Shown in pieces: positions 45,529 through 54,797 of a DNA stretch of 64,000 bases. The position numbers and the translations under genes are program-made. Below the pieces are notes generated by a model, which was given only the letters and a program-made list of their open reading frames with translations, did no database searches and was not told the origin of the DNA. Source of the stretch: an uncultured Roseobacter sp. (GTDB taxonomy: Bacteria; Pseudomonadota; Alphaproteobacteria; Rhodobacterales; Rhodobacteraceae); assembly GCF_947492555.1 (NCBI RefSeq), contig NZ_CANLNE010000003.1:930001-994000 (forward strand). The letters run 5' to 3'. Numbering within the stretch: position 1 is the first letter of the stretch; each line of letters begins with the position of its first letter.

Positions 45529-46905
45529 TCAGAAGAAATCGATGGAGACCTGCATCAGCCGCTCCACCTCTGGCACGTCGCCCGCCAGCGCAAAGATCGC
45601 CACCACATCGCCTTCATCGATGCGGGTCGAGCCCAGCGGGCGGATCACCTCTTTGCCCTTGCGCACCGCGCCGACCAGCACGCCCTCGGGGAAATCGATC
45701 TCGGAGATGCGCCTGCCCGCCAGCGGCGAGGTCGACATTACTTCGGCCTCGATCACTTCGGCCTCGGCATCGCCGATGGAATAGACCGCGCGGACCCGGC
45801 CATGACGGATGTGACGCAGGATCGAACTGACGGTTGTGGCGCGCGGATTGATGTAGGCGTCGATCCCGAGCGGGGTCATCAGCGGCACCAGCGTCGGGTC
45901 GTTGATCAGCGCGATGGTATAGGGGCAGCCCTCGGCCTTGGCGCGCACGCAGGCCAGCATGTTGGTCTTGTCGTCATCTGTGATCGCCAGCATCGCGTCG
46001 GCGCGGGAAATTCCCGCCTCGGCCAGCAGCCCCGCATCGAGACCATCGCCGTTGAGCACAATGGTGCGTTCCAGCGCTTCGGCAGCCTTCTCTGCGCAGA
46101 TGCGGTTTTTTTCAATCACCTTGGCGCGTACGCGTTTGGCCCGCGCCTCCAGCGTCTGCGCCACGGCCAGTCCGACATTGCCGCCGCCGACCAGAACCAC
46201 GCGCTCCTGTTTGGTGACCTTCTTGCCAAAGATCTCCAGCGTGCGGGGAATGTCATCCACATGGGTGAAGACATAGCAATCATCCCCGACAAAGAGCTGA
46301 TCCTTGGCCTCCGGCGCGAAGAGCGATCCCTCGCGGCGCACGCCCACAACCGTGGCGCGCAGGGTGGAGAAGAGATCGGTCAGCTGCCGCAGAGGCGTGT
46401 TCACCACCGGGCATTCTTCCTCGATGGTGATGCCCATCAGATGTGCCTGCCCGTTCATGAACACTTCGGTGTCAAAGGCCGCAGGCGCCGAGAGACGCTG
46501 CAGCGCCGCGGCGGCAACCTCCTTTTCCGGACTGATCACCACGTCGATGGGCATGTGGTCGCGGCGGTAGAGGTCGGAATAGATCGCGTCCAGATAGGAT
46601 TTGCTGCGCAGCCGGGCAATCTTGCGGTTGATGCCGAAGACGGAATGGGCCACCTGGCAGGTGACCATGTTGACCTCATCCGAATAGGTCGCGGCAATCA
46701 CCATCTCCGCATCGCGAGCCCCTGCCCGCTCCAGCACATCCGGATAGCTTGCGAAGCCCGCAATCCCCTGCACGTCCAGCGTATCGGTTGCCCGGCGCAC
46801 CAGATCGGGGTTGTTGTCGACCACGGTGACATCGTTGCGTTCGCCCGACAGGTGGCGTGCAATTTGCCAGCCGACCTGCCCCGCGCCACAGATAATCACT
46901 TTCAT
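45529..46905 (-). CDS. trkA: Trk potassium transport NAD-binding protein TrkA
   Basis: TrkA is the cytoplasmic regulatory ring of the Trk system. The 458-residue protein is two tandem RCK units: the first starts MKVIICGAGQVGWQIARHL (Rossmann GxGxxG at 7-12) and the second has VVLVGGGNVGLAVAQTLE (about 228-245); each is followed by a TrkA_C ligand domain. Such proteins bind NAD(H) or ATP and gate TrkH. It is followed by trkH with 3 nt between. Confidence 0.94.
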   Translation of the reverse strand: MKVIICGAGQVGWQIARHLSGERNDVTVVDNNPDLVRRATDTLDVQGIAGFASYPDVLERAGARDAEMVIAATYSDEVNMVTCQVAHSVFGINRKIARLRSKSYLDAIYSDLYRRDHMPIDVVISPEKEVAAAALQRLSAPAAFDTEVFMNGQAHLMGITIEEECPVVNTPLRQLTDLFSTLRATVVGVRREGSLFAPEAKDQLFVGDDCYVFTHVDDIPRTLEIFGKKVTKQERVVLVGGGNVGLAVAQTLEARAKRVRAKVIEKNRICAEKAAEALERTIVLNGDGLDAGLLAEAGISRADAMLAITDDDKTNMLACVRAKAEGCPYTIALINDPTLVPLMTPLGIDAYINPRATTVSSILRHIRHGRVRAVYSIGDAEAEVIEAEVMSTSPLAGRRISEIDFPEGVLVGAVRKGKEVIRPLGSTRIDEGDVVAIFALAGDVPEVERLMQVSIDFF

Positions 46906-47010
46906 GCGCTCTTACGTCCTTCGAGCCATTTCGCGGTCTTCTGAATGGCAGATGCCCTCTGGGCGGTCAATTCAATTGTCCTTTCCCGCGCGGCAGGGCA
47001 AACTGGGTGC

Positions 47011-47493
47011 ATGATCTCTTTGCGTTTTCTCTTTGTGCTTGGTGTTGGTCTGCTGGTCTGGACCGCCTGTGCCCCTCTGTCGATCTATCATCGCGAAGGC
47101 GTGCCCGTCAGCCGCATGCAATCCGATCTGCTGGCCTGCGAAATCTCGGCACTGGCCGATGTGCCGGTCGCCAATCAGGTGCGCCGTGAGCCGCCGCGCT
47201 ACATTCCCGGTCGCCGGATCTGCAACGCGGATGGATCGTGTTACACGCGGGGCGGCTATTATGTGCCCGGCGAGGTGTATACGGTCGACGTCAATCTGGG
47301 CCTGCGTAACCGTGCAGAGCAACAGTGCATGGCCAACCAGGGCTACAGCCCTGCGACCATTCCGAATTGTCCGAACGGCGTATCCCGCGCCGCGCCAAAG
47401 GGCGCCACGCAGGTGCTACCGCGTTTGTCCTCGCAAAGCTGCGCGATCCGCAATGATGACGGCTCGTGGCAGATTGTGACCCAGGCGGGCTGA
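47011..47493 (+). CDS. lipoprotein of unknown function
   Basis: A 160-residue protein whose signal MISLRFLFVLGVGLLVWTAC ends in a lipobox (VWTA-C), so it is a predicted lipoprotein. The mature part has six further cysteines, in LACEI, RICNADGSCYT, QQCMANQGY, IPNCPNG and SQSCAIR, which could form disulfides. No known domain recognised. I start at 47011; the frame is open 22 codons further upstream without signal-like sequence. The next gene begins 54 nt downstream on the same strand. Confidence 0.8.
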   Translation: MISLRFLFVLGVGLLVWTACAPLSIYHREGVPVSRMQSDLLACEISALADVPVANQVRREPPRYIPGRRICNADGSCYTRGGYYVPGEVYTVDVNLGLRNRAEQQCMANQGYSPATIPNCPNGVSRAAPKGATQVLPRLSSQSCAIRNDDGSWQIVTQAG

Positions 47494-47546
47494 TCAGGTC
47501 GCATTTGGGCTGGAAGTCGGGGCGCGGCCTTTCTACAGCTTGGCCC

Positions 47547-48572
47547 ATGAACATCCCGAATCTCCCGACACCCGATCTGCAAGCCACCAAATCCGTTATC
47601 CGTGACCACTACGCGGCGCTCTCCCAGGCGACGCCGCAGGATGTGGCCACGATCCTGTCGCAGCACATGGCCCCGGACTGCCATTGGTACGGGATGCATC
47701 CATTTCACGAACAGACCGGGCCTGCTGCAATCGCGGAGGCGTTTTGGGCACCATTTCTGCAGGCGTTCACCTCCGTGCAGCGCCGCGAAGACATCTTTTT
47801 CGCAGGGTTGAACGAGATGGATGGGTTCCAGGGGCAATGGACCTGCTCCATGGGGCATCTGATGGGTCTTTTCGATGCGCCCTTCCTCAATATCCCAGCC
47901 ACGCGCAAGATGGGGTTTCTGCGCTACGCGGAATTCAACAGGGTGGAAAACGGCCGGATCACGCAGAGTGCGCTGTTTGTCGATTTGCTGCATCTGATGC
48001 TGCAGGCGGGCCTGAACCCGCTGCGCGCGCCGCAAACCGGGGTGCATCTGATACAACCGGGTCCGATGACCCACGACGGTTTATTGCTCAGCCCGCAGAA
48101 CGCGGCGGAAACGGCGCGCAGCTTGTCGCGCATCAATCAGATGATCGGGTCCATCAATCACGCCAATGCAAGCCCCGATCCGCTGCCACCCGAACAGGAA
48201 CTGGCGCAGAACTGGCATGACGACATGATCTGGTGGGGGCCTGCGGGCATCGGGGCCACCTATACCATCGACCGCTACATCGAACAGCATCAGGGGCCGT
48301 TTCGCCGGGGCATATCCGGGCGCGCTTTCAACGGGCATCTTTGCCGGATGGCCGAAGGTACCTATGGCGGGTTCTTTGGCTGGCCCAACCTGACGCTGAC
48401 CAATACGGGCGGCTTCATGGGCGTGCCGAAAAACGACACCCGCGCTGATATGCGTGTGGTGGATGTTTACCGGCGCGACGGTGACAAGCTGGCGGAGAAC
48501 TGGATTTTCATCGACATGCTGCATTTTCTGAATATGCAGGGCGTCGATGTGCTGGCCGAGATCGCCGGGTAG
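47547..48572 (+). CDS. tandem SnoaL-like (NTF2-fold) protein
   Basis: A 341-residue cytoplasmic protein made of two SnoaL-like polyketide-cyclase/NTF2 units. The first (about 15-150) has HMAPDCHWYGMHPFHEQTGPAAI and IFFAGLNEMDGFQG; the second (about 200-335) has WHDDMIWWGPAGIGATYTID, GHLCRMAEGTYGGFFGWPN and RVVDVYRRDGDKLAENWIFIDMLHFL. The family covers hydrolases and isomerases of small cyclic compounds. Its reaction is unknown. It sits between the trk genes and ntrX, convergent with ntrX. Confidence 0.85.
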   Translation: MNIPNLPTPDLQATKSVIRDHYAALSQATPQDVATILSQHMAPDCHWYGMHPFHEQTGPAAIAEAFWAPFLQAFTSVQRREDIFFAGLNEMDGFQGQWTCSMGHLMGLFDAPFLNIPATRKMGFLRYAEFNRVENGRITQSALFVDLLHLMLQAGLNPLRAPQTGVHLIQPGPMTHDGLLLSPQNAAETARSLSRINQMIGSINHANASPDPLPPEQELAQNWHDDMIWWGPAGIGATYTIDRYIEQHQGPFRRGISGRAFNGHLCRMAEGTYGGFFGWPNLTLTNTGGFMGVPKNDTRADMRVVDVYRRDGDKLAENWIFIDMLHFLNMQGVDVLAEIAG

Positions 48573-48573
48573 C

Positions 48574-49989
48574 CTACTCCGCCGCCGTTTCCGTTTCCTC
48601 ATCCACATGCGCCACGCGCGCCCCGGATTTGGCCGAAGTGACCACGCCCAGCGATTTCAGCTTGCGGTGTAGGGCGGATCGCTCCATGCCCACAAAATTC
48701 GCGGTACGGGAAATGTTGCCGCCGAACCGGTTGATCTGCGTAAGCAGGTATTCGCGTTCAAAGGCTTCGCGCGCCTCGCGCAGCGCCAGTGTCGCCAGGG
48801 CCCCGGAAAGCACCACGCGATTCTCGTCACCGCTGCCTTCATCGACACCGGGCAGCTCGCGCGCCTCGATCGCATCCTGACCATCGCCGAGGATCAGCAC
48901 CCGCTCCACCAGGTTTTTCAACTGCCGCACGTTGCCGGGCCAGACCATGGTCTGCATCAACGCCTGTGCATCCTCGCTGATCTCGCGCAGCGGTAGACCC
49001 TGGGACGCGTTCATCTCGGCAATGAAATGTGCCGCCAGCGCCGGAATATCCTCGCGACGTTCTTCCAGCGACGGCACCGGGATCGGCACCACGTTCAACC
49101 GGTGATACAATTCCTCGCGGAAGGTCCCGGCCTGGATCGCCTGCTCCAGATTGCGGTTGGTAGAGGAAATCACCCGCAAATCCACCCGCACCTTGTCATT
49201 GCCGCCAACGCGCTGGAATTGCTGATCCACCAGCACGCGCAGGATCTTGGATTGCGTCCCCACCGGCATATCGGCCACTTCGTCGAAATAGATCACCCCG
49301 CCGTGGGCTTCCTCCAGCAGGCCGGGCTCCACCCCACGCTCCGGCGTTTCGCGCCCAAAGAGCACCTCTTCCATCCGCTCCGGCGCGACCCCTGCGCAGT
49401 TGACCGTGACAAAGGGCGCCGAGGCGCGGTTCGAATTGGCGTGGATATAGCGCGCGGCAACCTCCTTGCCGCACCCTGCGGGACCCGTCAGCATGACGCG
49501 CCCGTTCGATTTGGTGACCTTGTCCAGTTGCCCCACCAGCGCCCGGAAGGCCGCCGAGGTGCCGATCATATCCGATTTGGTCACGTCCCGGCGGCGCAGG
49601 CTCTGGTTCTCGCGGCGCAGGCGCGAAGTTTCCATGGCGCGGCGGATCACCACCAGCAGCTGTTCGATGTTGAAGGGCTTTTCGATGAAATCATAGGCCC
49701 CCTGTTTGATCGCGGCGACCGCGATCTCGATATTGCCGTGGCCGGAAATGATCACCACCGGCACATCCGGGTTGTCGCGCTTGACCGCCTTGAGGATATC
49801 AATGCCGTCCATCCGGCTGTCCTTGAGCCAGATGTCGAGGACGATGAGCGCGGGCGCCTCGGCGTTGATGGCGGCCATCGCATCGTCGGAGTTCCCGGCC
49901 AGCCGGGTGGCGAAGCCTTCGTCCTTGAGAATATCCGAAATCAGTTCCCGGATATCGCGTTCGTCATCCACAATAAGAATATCGCTCAT
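48574..49989 (-). CDS. ntrX: nitrogen response regulator NtrX
   Basis: Response regulator paired with NtrY. The 471-residue protein has a receiver domain with phospho-acceptor Asp52 (IVLDIW), an AAA+ domain with Walker A GPAGCGKE and Walker B-like GVIYFDEV, and a Fis-type helix-turn-helix at the C-terminus (ISRTANFVGMERSALHRKLKSLG). The sigma-54 contact loop GAFTGA is missing: the region reads LFGRETPERGVEPG. So it probably does not activate sigma-54 promoters. Its ATG overlaps the ntrY stop as ATGA. Confidence 0.94.
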   Translation of the reverse strand: MSDILIVDDERDIRELISDILKDEGFATRLAGNSDDAMAAINAEAPALIVLDIWLKDSRMDGIDILKAVKRDNPDVPVVIISGHGNIEIAVAAIKQGAYDFIEKPFNIEQLLVVIRRAMETSRLRRENQSLRRRDVTKSDMIGTSAAFRALVGQLDKVTKSNGRVMLTGPAGCGKEVAARYIHANSNRASAPFVTVNCAGVAPERMEEVLFGRETPERGVEPGLLEEAHGGVIYFDEVADMPVGTQSKILRVLVDQQFQRVGGNDKVRVDLRVISSTNRNLEQAIQAGTFREELYHRLNVVPIPVPSLEERREDIPALAAHFIAEMNASQGLPLREISEDAQALMQTMVWPGNVRQLKNLVERVLILGDGQDAIEARELPGVDEGSGDENRVVLSGALATLALREAREAFEREYLLTQINRFGGNISRTANFVGMERSALHRKLKSLGVVTSAKSGARVAHVDEETETAAE

Positions 49990-52238
49990 CGGTCAGTTTC
50001 CTCCTGCTCAGGATGTGTTTCGGCGTCTATGGGGGAGCACGGCAAGGTGATCACCGCCATGGCGCCGGCATGGGTGTGGCCGTCAAAAAGCGGCGCATCT
50101 TCGAGGGACAGGCTGCCGCCGTGCTCCTCCATGATCTTCTTCACGATGGGCAGGCCCAGGCCGGTGCCTTCGCTTCGCGTGGTAACATAGGGTTCAAACA
50201 GCCGGGCCCGGTCTTCGGGCAGCCCGATCCCATTGTCTGCAATGGTGATCCGGGCCCGGTTCTCATCCGACGTCAGTGAAACTTCGATCCGCGGGGAATG
50301 ATCTTCCGGCGCGCCCTTATTTTGAAGAGATTCAATAGCTTCCCCGGCGTTTTTGATCAAATTCGTCAGGGCCTGGCTGATCATGGTGGCGTCGAGGTCG
50401 GCGGTGATCGGCGTGTCTGGCAAGGTCATCGCAATCTTCACGCCCGGCTGTCCGGTCTGTTGCAGCAGCACCGCATCACGCAGCAGATCCTTGAGGTTCA
50501 CCGGTTTGCGTTCTGGTTCCGGCATGCGGGCGAATTTGGAGAACTCATCCACGATCCGCCGCAAATCCGTGGTCTGGCGGACAATCACATCGGTCATCTG
50601 ATCCAGCGTTTCGCTTTCCTCGCCCACCTTCGGGGAAAACTTGCGTTTGATACGTTCGGCGGAGAGCTGGATCGGGGTCAGCGGGTTCTTGATTTCATGC
50701 GCGATGCGGCGCGCCACATCGCCCCAGGCGGCCATGCGCTGTGCGCTCACCAGATCGGTCACATCATCAAAGGACACAACGTAGCCCTCCAGCGCACCGT
50801 CCTGGGCGCGCCGCGTCGCCATCCGAACCAGAAGGTTCTCCAGACGGCCCTGCCGCGACACCTTGACCTCGCCCTGGGCTACTTCGTTGCGCGATTGCAC
50901 GATGGTTTCGAACATGGGGCCGAATTCGGGCACGGCGACCTTGAGCGCCAGCGATTCCTGACCGCCCTGCCAATCCAACAGGCGTTCCGCCGCGCGGTTC
51001 ACGAAGGTCACCCGCCCACGCGGATCTAGGCCTACGACGCCGGAGGTAACGGAACTCAGCACGGAATCGAACAAGCGGCGGCGGCGTTCGATTTGTTCGG
51101 TGTTCTCCACCAATGTCTCACGCTGTGCTTTAAGTTGTCGGGTCATCTGGTTGAAATAACGACCTAACATCGCGATTTCGTCGTCACCTTCCTCCTCGCG
51201 TACCTGCACGTCGAGATCACCGGCCCCGACATGCTGCGCCGCCCCCGTCAGACGTCCGACCGGTCCGCTCAAACGTTCGGCAAACCAGAGCCCCAGCCAG
51301 ATCGCTGCGAGGATCAGGATCAGGGCAAAGGCAAGATAGAGCAGCCCGAAATCAAAGAGCAGACGACCGCGTTCATCCTCCAGCTGCTGGTAGAACAACA
51401 CGGTTTCCTTGGTTTCATCCAGCAGCGAGAGGATCTCGCCATCCACGTCCCGGCTGATATAGAGGAAACGGTCCACGAAGGCCGACAGTCGGACAAGCGC
51501 GCGAAACTCATTGTTGTCCCAATCCTCTATGACAACGACATCCTGTTCATCGGCGGCCTGCAGTTCCGCAAGGCTCGGGGGCTCATAGTCAAAGAGGTAG
51601 GAGCGATCCCCCCGCGCCCGAATTTCCCTTGTGCCGTCAATAAGATAGGCCTCGCGCAACCCGCGCTGGATCTGCCGCTGGCCTTCGCCAAGCATTTCGC
51701 TGTCGGAGATGTTGATGCCGGAGCGGCGCGCCTCATCCAGGCTTTCTGCAAGGGCCAGCGCATCTTCGGCTAGATCGCTCCGCTGTTCCGCCTCATAGGC
51801 TTGCGCTGCTGCAAGGGAGCTGCCCACCACTTCGCGCACCCGGTCGGAAAACCACCCCTCCAGCCCGACGTTCACCGTAAGCCCGGCAAAAATTGCCACC
51901 GTGACCGTGGGTATGAGGGCCAGCGAGGCAAAAACCCCGGTCAGCCGCAGGTGCAGCCGGGAGCCTGCAGATTTCGCCCGCCGCGCGGCGATCAAACGGC
52001 CGACCTGCGCCAGCACCAGCGCCGCCACCACAAGGACATAGACGAGATCGGCCAGAAGAATGAGGCGCAGTCCCAGCGTGTTGCTCGCCTGACCCAAGGG
52101 ACCGAGCACCAGATAGGTCGAGAGCGCCAGAACCGGCCCCAACACCACAAGGCCGAGGGTCGCGAAATTGCGCACCTTGCGAATGCGGCGCAAACGCCCC
52201 AGCCGCAGCCATAGTGACCTTTCTACACGGGGATTCAC
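49986..52238 (-). CDS. ntrY: nitrogen sensor histidine kinase NtrY
   Basis: Membrane sensor kinase that phosphorylates NtrX. The 750-residue protein has an N-terminal region with about four membrane segments, a periplasmic-type loop, a HAMP domain (FAERLSGPVGRLTGAAQHVGAG), a PAS domain, the phospho-acceptor His514 in RRIAHEIKNPLTP and the catalytic N/G boxes (NLIKNAGEAIE, TIADNGIGLPE, GTGLGLPIVKKIMEEHGG). The start is a GTG at 52238 with GAGGG 6 nt upstream. About 100 bp separate it from the ntrC end. Confidence 0.94.
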   Translation of the reverse strand: MNPRVERSLWLRLGRLRRIRKVRNFATLGLVVLGPVLALSTYLVLGPLGQASNTLGLRLILLADLVYVLVVAALVLAQVGRLIAARRAKSAGSRLHLRLTGVFASLALIPTVTVAIFAGLTVNVGLEGWFSDRVREVVGSSLAAAQAYEAEQRSDLAEDALALAESLDEARRSGINISDSEMLGEGQRQIQRGLREAYLIDGTREIRARGDRSYLFDYEPPSLAELQAADEQDVVVIEDWDNNEFRALVRLSAFVDRFLYISRDVDGEILSLLDETKETVLFYQQLEDERGRLLFDFGLLYLAFALILILAAIWLGLWFAERLSGPVGRLTGAAQHVGAGDLDVQVREEEGDDEIAMLGRYFNQMTRQLKAQRETLVENTEQIERRRRLFDSVLSSVTSGVVGLDPRGRVTFVNRAAERLLDWQGGQESLALKVAVPEFGPMFETIVQSRNEVAQGEVKVSRQGRLENLLVRMATRRAQDGALEGYVVSFDDVTDLVSAQRMAAWGDVARRIAHEIKNPLTPIQLSAERIKRKFSPKVGEESETLDQMTDVIVRQTTDLRRIVDEFSKFARMPEPERKPVNLKDLLRDAVLLQQTGQPGVKIAMTLPDTPITADLDATMISQALTNLIKNAGEAIESLQNKGAPEDHSPRIEVSLTSDENRARITIADNGIGLPEDRARLFEPYVTTRSEGTGLGLPIVKKIMEEHGGSLSLEDAPLFDGHTHAGAMAVITLPCSPIDAETHPEQEETDR

Positions 52239-52340
52239 CCGAAGCCCTCACTCATGATGTGGCGCTTGACGCGCCTTACCGCCTTATCTTGTGGTCCTGA
52301 TCAGGGGTGTCCCCCAATGGCCACGCTTTGTGTGGCAGTT

Positions 52341-53705
52341 TTACATCAATTTTCGGCGGCGTGTCACCTCTATATCGAGGTCGGTGATCTTTTTTCGCAG
52401 GGTATTTCGGTTGATTCCGAGCAAATCGGCGCATTTTGCCTGATTTCCGCCGGTCGCTTCGAGGGAAATTTCGATCAAAGGCGCCTCCACCTCGCGCAGA
52501 ATCCGTGTGTAGAGGCCTGCTGGTGGCAGCATGTTCCCGTGCAGGTCGAAATATCGCCGCAGGTGCCGTTCCACCGAAGCGCCCAGCTTCTCGGTATTGC
52601 CCGAGGCGCGCATCGGCTCCAGATCGGGCTGGGCGCCCAAGACTTGCTCCACCTCGCTGGCGCTGATTTCCGCCGCGCGGCTGGTGAGCCCCAAACGCCG
52701 GATCGCATTTTCAAGCTGGCGGACGTTGCCGGGCCAGGAATAGTTGCGGAAGATATCCCCGGCCTCGCGTGACAGCGCGCGCGGGGCGGCCCCGGCGGCT
52801 TCGGCCTTGGCCAGAAAATGATCCGCCAGGATCGGGATGTCATCCACCCGTTCGCGCAGCGCCGGGACCGTCAGCGTGGCCCCGCTCAGCCGGTAATAGA
52901 GGTCCTTGCGCATCTGGCCCGCCTCCATGGCGGCGTTCAGGTCCGACTGGCTGGTGGCCAGAAACCGCGGCGCGTACTCGCCGGGTGTATCCATCATATG
53001 CACCAGCCGCGCCTGCAGATCGGCGGGCAGATCAGCGATCTCTTCGACCAGCAAGGACCCGCCCTTGACCCGCGCCAGCAGCCGCGCCGGCCCCTCCAGA
53101 TCCTGCAAATCCTCGGAAGACGCGGTGATGAACGGCAGGTTGCGCCGGTCGGAGAAATCATGAATTGCCCGTGCGATCAGCGATTTGCCCGTGCCGGACT
53201 CACCCCAGATCAGCACCGGCAGATCGGTGTTCATGACCCGCGCCACAACCCGGTAGAGCGCCTGCATCACCGCCGTGCGCCCCACCAGCGGCAGATCATC
53301 GGGCCGCGCCTCCGCCTCATCCGACATACGCCGGTTCTGCGGGCGCGTCTCCAGTGCGCGCGCCGTGCGTTTCATTAGGTCTGGCAGATCAAAGGGTTTG
53401 GGCAGGTAGTCATAGGCCTCTGCCTCCGCCGCCTTGATCGCCGTCATGATCGTGTTCTGCGCCGAGATCACGATGACCGGCAGGCCTGGGCGATCCTGCG
53501 AAATCTTGGGCAACATCTCCAGCCCGTTTCCGTCTGGCATCATCACGTCCGAAATCACCACGTCGCCCTTCCCCTCGGACACCCAGCGCATCAGCGTCGT
53601 CAGGCTGGAGGTCGCGTGCACCTTGCAGCCCGCGCGGGTCAGCGCCTGCGTCAACACTGTGCGGATCGTCCTGTCGTCGTCGGCGACCAAAATTGTACCA
53701 TCCAT
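52341..53705 (-). CDS. ntrC: nitrogen regulatory protein NtrC
   Basis: Response regulator of general nitrogen control. The 454-residue protein has Asp53 in the receiver domain ([11 protein letters not shown]), an AAA+ domain with Walker A GESGTGKS (168-175) and a changed Walker B (SLLVEEI, 217-223, Glu in place of Asp), and a C-terminal Fis-type helix-turn-helix ([20 protein letters not shown]). The GAFTGA loop is absent ([14 protein letters not shown] instead), as known for Rhodobacter capsulatus NtrC, which works with sigma-70 polymerase. 15 nt behind ntrB. Confidence 0.94.
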   Translation of the reverse strand: MDGTILVADDDRTIRTVLTQALTRAGCKVHATSSLTTLMRWVSEGKGDVVISDVMMPDGNGLEMLPKISQDRPGLPVIVISAQNTIMTAIKAAEAEAYDYLPKPFDLPDLMKRTARALETRPQNRRMSDEAEARPDDLPLVGRTAVMQALYRVVARVMNTDLPVLIWGESGTGKSLIARAIHDFSDRRNLPFITASSEDLQDLEGPARLLARVKGGSLLVEEIADLPADLQARLVHMMDTPGEYAPRFLATSQSDLNAAMEAGQMRKDLYYRLSGATLTVPALRERVDDIPILADHFLAKAEAAGAAPRALSREAGDIFRNYSWPGNVRQLENAIRRLGLTSRAAEISASEVEQVLGAQPDLEPMRASGNTEKLGASVERHLRRYFDLHGNMLPPAGLYTRILREVEAPLIEISLEATGGNQAKCADLLGINRNTLRKKITDLDIEVTRRRKLM

Positions 53706-53720
53706 CTGTCGGAACTCCTT

Positions 53721-54797
53721 TTACTGGCTTTGCTGAGCGGCCTTGGGCGCGCGAGGCAGGGAAATGCGAAAAACCGTCCGGCCGGGAATGGAGGTCACGG
53801 AAATCCATCCCCCATGGTCGGAAATGATCTTGCTGACGAGGGCGAGGCCCAGACCGGTGCCGTTCTCCCGCCCCGAGACGAAGGGATCAAAGACATCGCC
53901 CTTGATCGCCTCCGGAAGGCCCGGACCGTCGTCGATGATCTCGATCTGCAAGGGCAGCGATTGGCCGGTGCCATCGGCGCGGCGCAGGCGGAATGAGTGT
54001 TCGTAGTAGCTGTGCAACCGGATGGTGCCCTTGCTCTCGCCTGCCGCTTCGGAGGCGTTTTTCAGCAGGTTCAACACCACCTGCAGCAGCTGGTCCGGGT
54101 CGCCGTGCGCCAGCGGCAGCGAGGGGTCGTAATCCTCCACAATCTTCATATGCGCCCCGAACCCCAGGAGCGCGGAACGCCGCGCCCGGTCCAGCACATC
54201 ATGCACATTCACCGGCTGAAAATCGGGCACGGAGAGGTTGCCAAACTGTTCCACCTGCCCCAGCAGTTTGACGATGCGGCGGCTTTCCTCGACAATTAGA
54301 TCTGTCAGTTCAAGGTCTTCCGCGCCGAGATTCATGCTGAGCAGCTGCGCGGCGCCGGTGATGCCCGCCAGCGGGTTCTTGATTTCATGCGCCAGCATTT
54401 CTGCCATGCCGATCGCGGATTTAGCTGCGGATTTGACCGAATGGTTCTGCGTCATCCGCCCTGCCAACTCGCGCGGCGAAATCATCAGGATCATGTGATC
54501 GGGATGCCCGACAAGGGGCGCGACCTGCAGATCGGACTGCATCGGCGCGCGCTCCCCACTGCCCACATCGACATCATTCACAAAAAGCGGTGTGCCGCTG
54601 ACACGGGCCCGCTCAAAGGCCGCCTCCAGCGGGTCGTTGACCGCGATCTGGTCCCAGACCGGCACGTCCCGGACAGATTTGGCCGAGACGTTCAGAAAGC
54701 CTTCGGCGGCGGAGTTGATGTCCACGATCTGGTCGCTCGGGCCGATGATCAATGTCGGCACAGGCAGGCTGGCCCAGATGGCGCGATCAGAGTTCAT
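53721..54797 (-). CDS. ntrB: nitrogen sensor histidine kinase/phosphatase NtrB
   Basis: Soluble kinase/phosphatase that sets NtrC phosphorylation, usually under PII control. The 358-residue protein has an N-terminal PAS domain (about 8-110), the phospho-acceptor His137 in MLAHEIKNPLAGITGAAQLL, and the ATPase boxes NLLKNASEAA, IIDDGPGLPE and GTGLGLALVSKIISDHGG. No membrane segment. The ATG overlaps the dusB stop as ATGA, giving a dusB-ntrB-ntrC operon as in Rhodobacter (nifR3-ntrB-ntrC). Confidence 0.95.
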   Translation of the reverse strand: MNSDRAIWASLPVPTLIIGPSDQIVDINSAAEGFLNVSAKSVRDVPVWDQIAVNDPLEAAFERARVSGTPLFVNDVDVGSGERAPMQSDLQVAPLVGHPDHMILMISPRELAGRMTQNHSVKSAAKSAIGMAEMLAHEIKNPLAGITGAAQLLSMNLGAEDLELTDLIVEESRRIVKLLGQVEQFGNLSVPDFQPVNVHDVLDRARRSALLGFGAHMKIVEDYDPSLPLAHGDPDQLLQVVLNLLKNASEAAGESKGTIRLHSYYEHSFRLRRADGTGQSLPLQIEIIDDGPGLPEAIKGDVFDPFVSGRENGTGLGLALVSKIISDHGGWISVTSIPGRTVFRISLPRAPKAAQQSQ

